A DNA stretch of 51,954 bases from an archaeon (lineage in GTDB: Archaea > Thermoproteota > Nitrososphaeria > Nitrososphaerales > Gagatemarchaeaceae): contig JAJYWC010000001.1 of the NCBI GenBank assembly GCA_021791695.1, positions 53,457-105,410 on the forward strand. Reading direction: 5' to 3'. The position numbers and the translations under genes were made by a program. Positions 49,876-51,954 of this stretch are shown piece by piece (the stretch's first letter is position 1; each line of letters begins with the position of its first letter). The notes beneath the pieces were generated by a model that made no database searches, was not told where the DNA came from, and saw only the letters and a program-made list of their open reading frames with translations.

Positions 49876-49911
49876 TATATTACGGCCCGTAGTATACCAA
49901 CGGTGATATGC

Positions 49912-50406
49912 ATGACCGAAAAGAACAACAAAGAAAGGTCCCGAAGTCAGAAGGGAACGAACTCAACATCACTCGCGATACCCAGCCTGGGTATCCCAAG
50001 CGGCTTCCAGGAGCTCGTCACGCCATTCGACGAACTCATTGGGTCCTTCTTCCGCAACTCGAGTCCACTGCTGAGCGAGTTCAGGAGGAACGAACCGAAT
50101 GCCGAGGTCCAGGACCGCGGCGACCACTTCGTGCTCACGGCCGAGCTTCCGGGCTTCGACAAGAAGGACGTCGAGGTCCGCACCAGCTCAAACGTCGTCG
50201 AGCTGAAGGCTGAGAAGAGGTCGGACGAGAGGAAGACAGGCAGCGCGCACAGCACGTACGCGTACTTCCACAGATATCTGACACTCCCGGAGCCGGTCGT
50301 TTCCGGAAAGGTTGACGGGACCATGAAGAACGGCATCCTATCGCTGAAGCTCCCAAAGGTGGAGCAGAAGCGGAAGGACGCCGCCCGAAGGGTGCACCTT
50401 AACTAG
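49912..50406 (+). CDS. Small heat-shock protein Hsp20
   Basis: 164 residues from ATG 49912. The alpha-crystallin domain (about 65-155) is clear: NAEVQDRGDHFVLTAELPGFDKKDVEVRTSSNVVELKAEK, a TYAYFHRYLTLPEPV strand, and GKVDGTMKNGILSLKLPKVE, the A-x-x-x-n-GvL consensus with Gly-Ile-Leu. A flexible N-terminal arm rich in Ser and Asn precedes it; the tail ends RRVHLN without a clear IxI motif. It is an ATP-independent chaperone. A T-run terminator follows, then a two-HTH regulator that may control it. Confidence 0.92.
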   Translation: MTEKNNKERSRSQKGTNSTSLAIPSLGIPSGFQELVTPFDELIGSFFRNSSPLLSEFRRNEPNAEVQDRGDHFVLTAELPGFDKKDVEVRTSSNVVELKAEKRSDERKTGSAHSTYAYFHRYLTLPEPVVSGKVDGTMKNGILSLKLPKVEQKRKDAARRVHLN

Positions 50407-50410
50407 GTGC

Positions 50411-50421
50411 CCCCTTTTTTT
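50411..50421 (+). terminator. T-run terminator after hsp20
   Basis: CCCC followed by seven T, 5 bases after the hsp20 stop codon, matches the short oligo-T terminators of archaea. It also lies in the leader region of the next gene, so read-through is possible. Confidence 0.5.
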
Positions 50422-50438
50422 GTTCAGGTTAAGCGACC

Positions 50439-51089
50439 ATGGAGCAGAAAGAGCTCGACTCGATCCTCCAGGTGATCGAGAACCCCGTAAGGCGTAGGAT
50501 AATCAAGAGGCTCAGCCGCGAGCCGGGCTACGCCCTGCAGCTCTCGAAGGAGCTCGGGCTCGGACAGCCGCTGGTCGCAAAGCACCTCGCGATCATGGAA
50601 GGCGCCGGGCTGGTAACCTCCTCGATGGAGAGCAGCTCGACCGGTCCCCACAGGAAGAGGTATTCCCTCGCGAGGAGCATATCGATAACCATGGACCTAG
50701 CGCCGAACACCTTCATCGAGAGGGGGATCGCGCTGGACCAGGGCCCCGAGGGCAGGAGTCCAAGCCAGCTTCGTGACCGGATGCGGACGGCGATCGACCA
50801 GAGAGACGACGGCGACAAGCTCGCCCGGCTCTCGGAAATCCTCCAGGAGGTCGACTCGAAGATGAGGGAGGTCGAGAAGGAACGGCTCGAGCTGCTCGCA
50901 ATCAGGGACCAGGCGATGCAGGAGGCGGCCGCCATAGCCGTCAAGCTCGAGCTGGACAAGCGGCGCGTGCTGTTCCACATACTCGACGAGCACGACAAGA
51001 CCGCGGAGGGTATCTCAGAGTCGTTGAACCTGCGGGAGGCCGCGGTAAGGACAATCCTCGAGGAGCTCGAGAAAGAGTTCTTCAGCTGA
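50439..51089 (+). CDS. Two-HTH regulator with coiled coil, ArsR-like N-terminus
   Basis: 216 residues. N-terminal ArsR-type winged helix: ILQVIENPVRRRIIKRLSREPGYALQLSKELGLGQPLVAKHLAIMEGAGLV, with wing GPHRKRYSL. Residues about 125-165 form a charged coiled coil (LARLSEILQEVDSKMREVEKERLELLAIRDQ), and the C-terminus (ELDKRRVLFHILDEHDKTAEGISESLNLREAAVRTILEEL) is a second HTH. The layout suggests a long dimer with DNA-reading heads at both ends. It is 32 bases downstream of hsp20; archaeal heat-shock regulators such as Phr are ArsR-related, so control of hsp20 is a reasonable guess. Confidence 0.8.
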   Translation: MEQKELDSILQVIENPVRRRIIKRLSREPGYALQLSKELGLGQPLVAKHLAIMEGAGLVTSSMESSSTGPHRKRYSLARSISITMDLAPNTFIERGIALDQGPEGRSPSQLRDRMRTAIDQRDDGDKLARLSEILQEVDSKMREVEKERLELLAIRDQAMQEAAAIAVKLELDKRRVLFHILDEHDKTAEGISESLNLREAAVRTILEELEKEFFS

Positions 51090-51165
51090 GCAAAAAGATA
51101 ACTCCCAGCCTCTCCCGGTGGCGCCTGTTCAGCCGTCGTCTTGTAGTCCCACAAGCGGGCAAGGC

Positions 51166-51172
51166 TTTTTTT
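51166..51172 (+). terminator. Possible T-run terminator
   Basis: Seven T at 51166-51172, 77 bases after the regulator stop, could end that transcript. The same AAGGCTTTTTTT could act as a weak TATA element for the small frame at 51189. Confidence 0.3.
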
Positions 51173-51188
51173 GGAGCGGACCTCAGGG

Positions 51189-51383
51189 ATGTCGCGCCTT
51201 GGGACGACACTCGCTGCCGTGGTCATCCTTGTGATGGCCGTCGTTATAGCAAGGGCACATTCGCCACGCTCACCAACGCTTACGTACTGCCCCGCTGGGC
51301 TTAACCGCTTCAGTCTGTCGGTCTTCGCGGATGTCCCCTTCGCCAACAGCGAGGGGAGGGTACCCGGGCCTTCGCGGCTGTGA
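51189..51383 (+). CDS. Possible small anchored protein, 64 residues
   Basis: ATG 51189 opens MSRLGTTLAAVVILVMAVVIARAHS, an N-terminal membrane segment or signal peptide, followed by about 40 residues of low similarity to anything (LTYCPAGLNRFSLSVF...). No family recognised; the second half may be chance. Other frames in 51090-51500 show nothing better. Treat as doubtful. Confidence 0.3.
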   Translation: MSRLGTTLAAVVILVMAVVIARAHSPRSPTLTYCPAGLNRFSLSVFADVPFANSEGRVPGPSRL

Positions 51384-51552
51384 TGATTGCACGTTAAGCT
51401 CTTGAAGGTGGAGTGAGAACGTTGAGGCCTGAGCCGCGAAATCTCCGCGGGCACTGTCTTCCGACTCCGGTCTGCCCGATATCCAGGCGGGGAAGCTTGA
51501 AATGCTCGACAACAGACCATACACTGGGACCCAAGATGGACCTGTCTCAGAA

Positions 51553-51949
51553 ATGAGATTATCGGCCAGAGCGAAGGAACTCATCGACGGAAAGAGTTTC
51601 GCGAGCGTAGCTACGCTGATGGCAGACGGCTCGCCCCAGGTCGCATCCCTCTGGGTAGACCGCGAGGGAGACACTATCGTCCTCAACACGACCAGAAGCA
51701 GGCAGCGGACCAAGAATCTGAAGCGCGACCAGCGGGTCGCAATCTCCATCTTTGACTAGGACAACCCGTACTCGAGCGTCTCGATAAGGGGAGCACCGTC
51801 GGAGTCTCTGAGAAGGGCGCGGAGGAGTACATCGGCAGGATGAGCATGAAGTACCTCGGGAAGCGCAGGTACCCCTACGACGACCGGACCCCGAGGGGCC
51901 CGCGGATTCTGATAAGGGTCGAGTGGAGCACATCCACGAGGAAGCGTGA
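51553..51949 (+). pseudogene. Broken PPOX-class F420-dependent protein
   Basis: From ATG 51553 (an in-frame ATG at 51502 also exists): MRLSARAKELIDGKSFASVATL, DGSPQVASLWVDREGD and KNLKRDQRVAISIFD, the typical PPOX F420 opening. An in-frame TAG at about 51757 interrupts IFD-stop-DNPYSSVSIRG. After the GGGG at 51788-51791 the frame shifts to STVGVSEKGAEEYIGRMSMKYLGKRRYP and PRILIRVE, and near 51921 it shifts again to VEHIHEEA and a TGA at 51947. Adding one base at each shift restores a normal protein of about 132 residues apart from the TAG. Decayed paralogue of the PPOX gene at 47200, or a stretch of poor sequence at the window edge. Confidence 0.72.
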
Positions 51950-51954
51950 GGCCT

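Noticed and set aside
50528-51520. 330-codon minus-strand frame near the right edge
   Set aside because: Mostly antisense to the two-HTH regulator and Ser-rich without domains.
40394-51760. In-frame TAG codons in the IS5 remnant and the PPOX gene as possible pyrrolysine read-through
   Set aside because: Several normal genes here end in TAG, both affected genes also carry frameshifts, and no pyrrolysine genes are visible. Decay or error is simpler.
1-51954. tRNA, rRNA, CRISPR arrays, long direct repeats and phage genes
   Set aside because: Gaps were read on both strands for cloverleaf T-loops, regularly spaced repeats and integrase or capsid motifs; none was found. A covariance search would be needed to exclude unusual tRNAs.

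Overview
This is a G+C-rich stretch of an archaeal chromosome. Nearly every gene can be paired with an archaeal TATA box (TTTATAAG or CTTAAATA type) centred about 26-30 bases before the start codon, so leaderless mRNAs look common. TTG and GTG starts are frequent, arginine is mostly AGG, and the proteins are archaeal or shared with archaea: NurA-HerA, thermopsin, DUF996, archaeal P-II, F420-type oxidoreductases, a eukaryote-length HMG-CoA synthase, a Dpo4-like polymerase and KaiC/DUF835 proteins. The mix best suits a non-ammonia-oxidising relative of the Nitrososphaeria (Thermoproteota) that lives on peptides and amino acids. That placement is an inference; the window has no rRNA. No rRNA, tRNA or CRISPR array was found.

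Layout. 1-7.1 kb: the end of a threonine dehydratase, a BtuF-like protein, a nurA-herA operon whose HerA carries a 533-residue intein inside the Walker A loop, and a DUF429 protein. 7.1-12.5 kb: HMG-CoA synthase, a DUF996 protein, and a tungstate/molybdate ABC transporter divergent from a ModE-type regulator across a perfect inverted repeat. 12.5-24.6 kb: thioredoxin, small membrane proteins and regulators, an M3 peptidase, VOC and F420 enzymes, and an operon of amino-acid permease, S15-type hydrolase and M24 peptidase. 24.6-31.4 kb: two structured-RNA candidates around a membrane-tethered thermopsin and a P-II protein, then an SDR, an Lrp-type regulator divergent from a UPF0016 transporter, and a zinc-ribbon membrane protein. 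31.4-38.4 kb is signalling-rich: a stand-alone cyclic-nucleotide-binding protein, a papain-like protease, a class III nucleotidyl cyclase with TPRs, an SDR, and a KaiC/DUF835/CBS/GNAT run. 38.6-45.4 kb: a second amino-acid permease, a degenerate IS5-family transposase, an AstE/AspA-type deacylase and two class III aminotransferases. 45.4-51.95 kb: formate-tetrahydrofolate ligase, a PPOX protein, DNA polymerase IV with a DUF72 protein, Hsp20 with a two-HTH regulator, and a broken PPOX gene at the edge.

How it fits together. Secreted and cytosolic peptidases (thermopsin, M3, M24, S15, C1), two paralogous permeases, aminotransferases and P-II point to amino-acid and peptide catabolism. F420-type proteins beside formate-tetrahydrofolate ligase suggest both F420 and folate C1 chemistry.

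Sequence quality. Four genes (at 23.1-23.4, 37.7-38.4, 45.1-45.2 and 51.6-51.9 kb) are interrupted by frameshifts, and each shift is repaired by adding one base, usually to a short G or C run. Assembly error is therefore a serious alternative to gene decay at those four loci. The IS5 copy is different and looks truly decayed.
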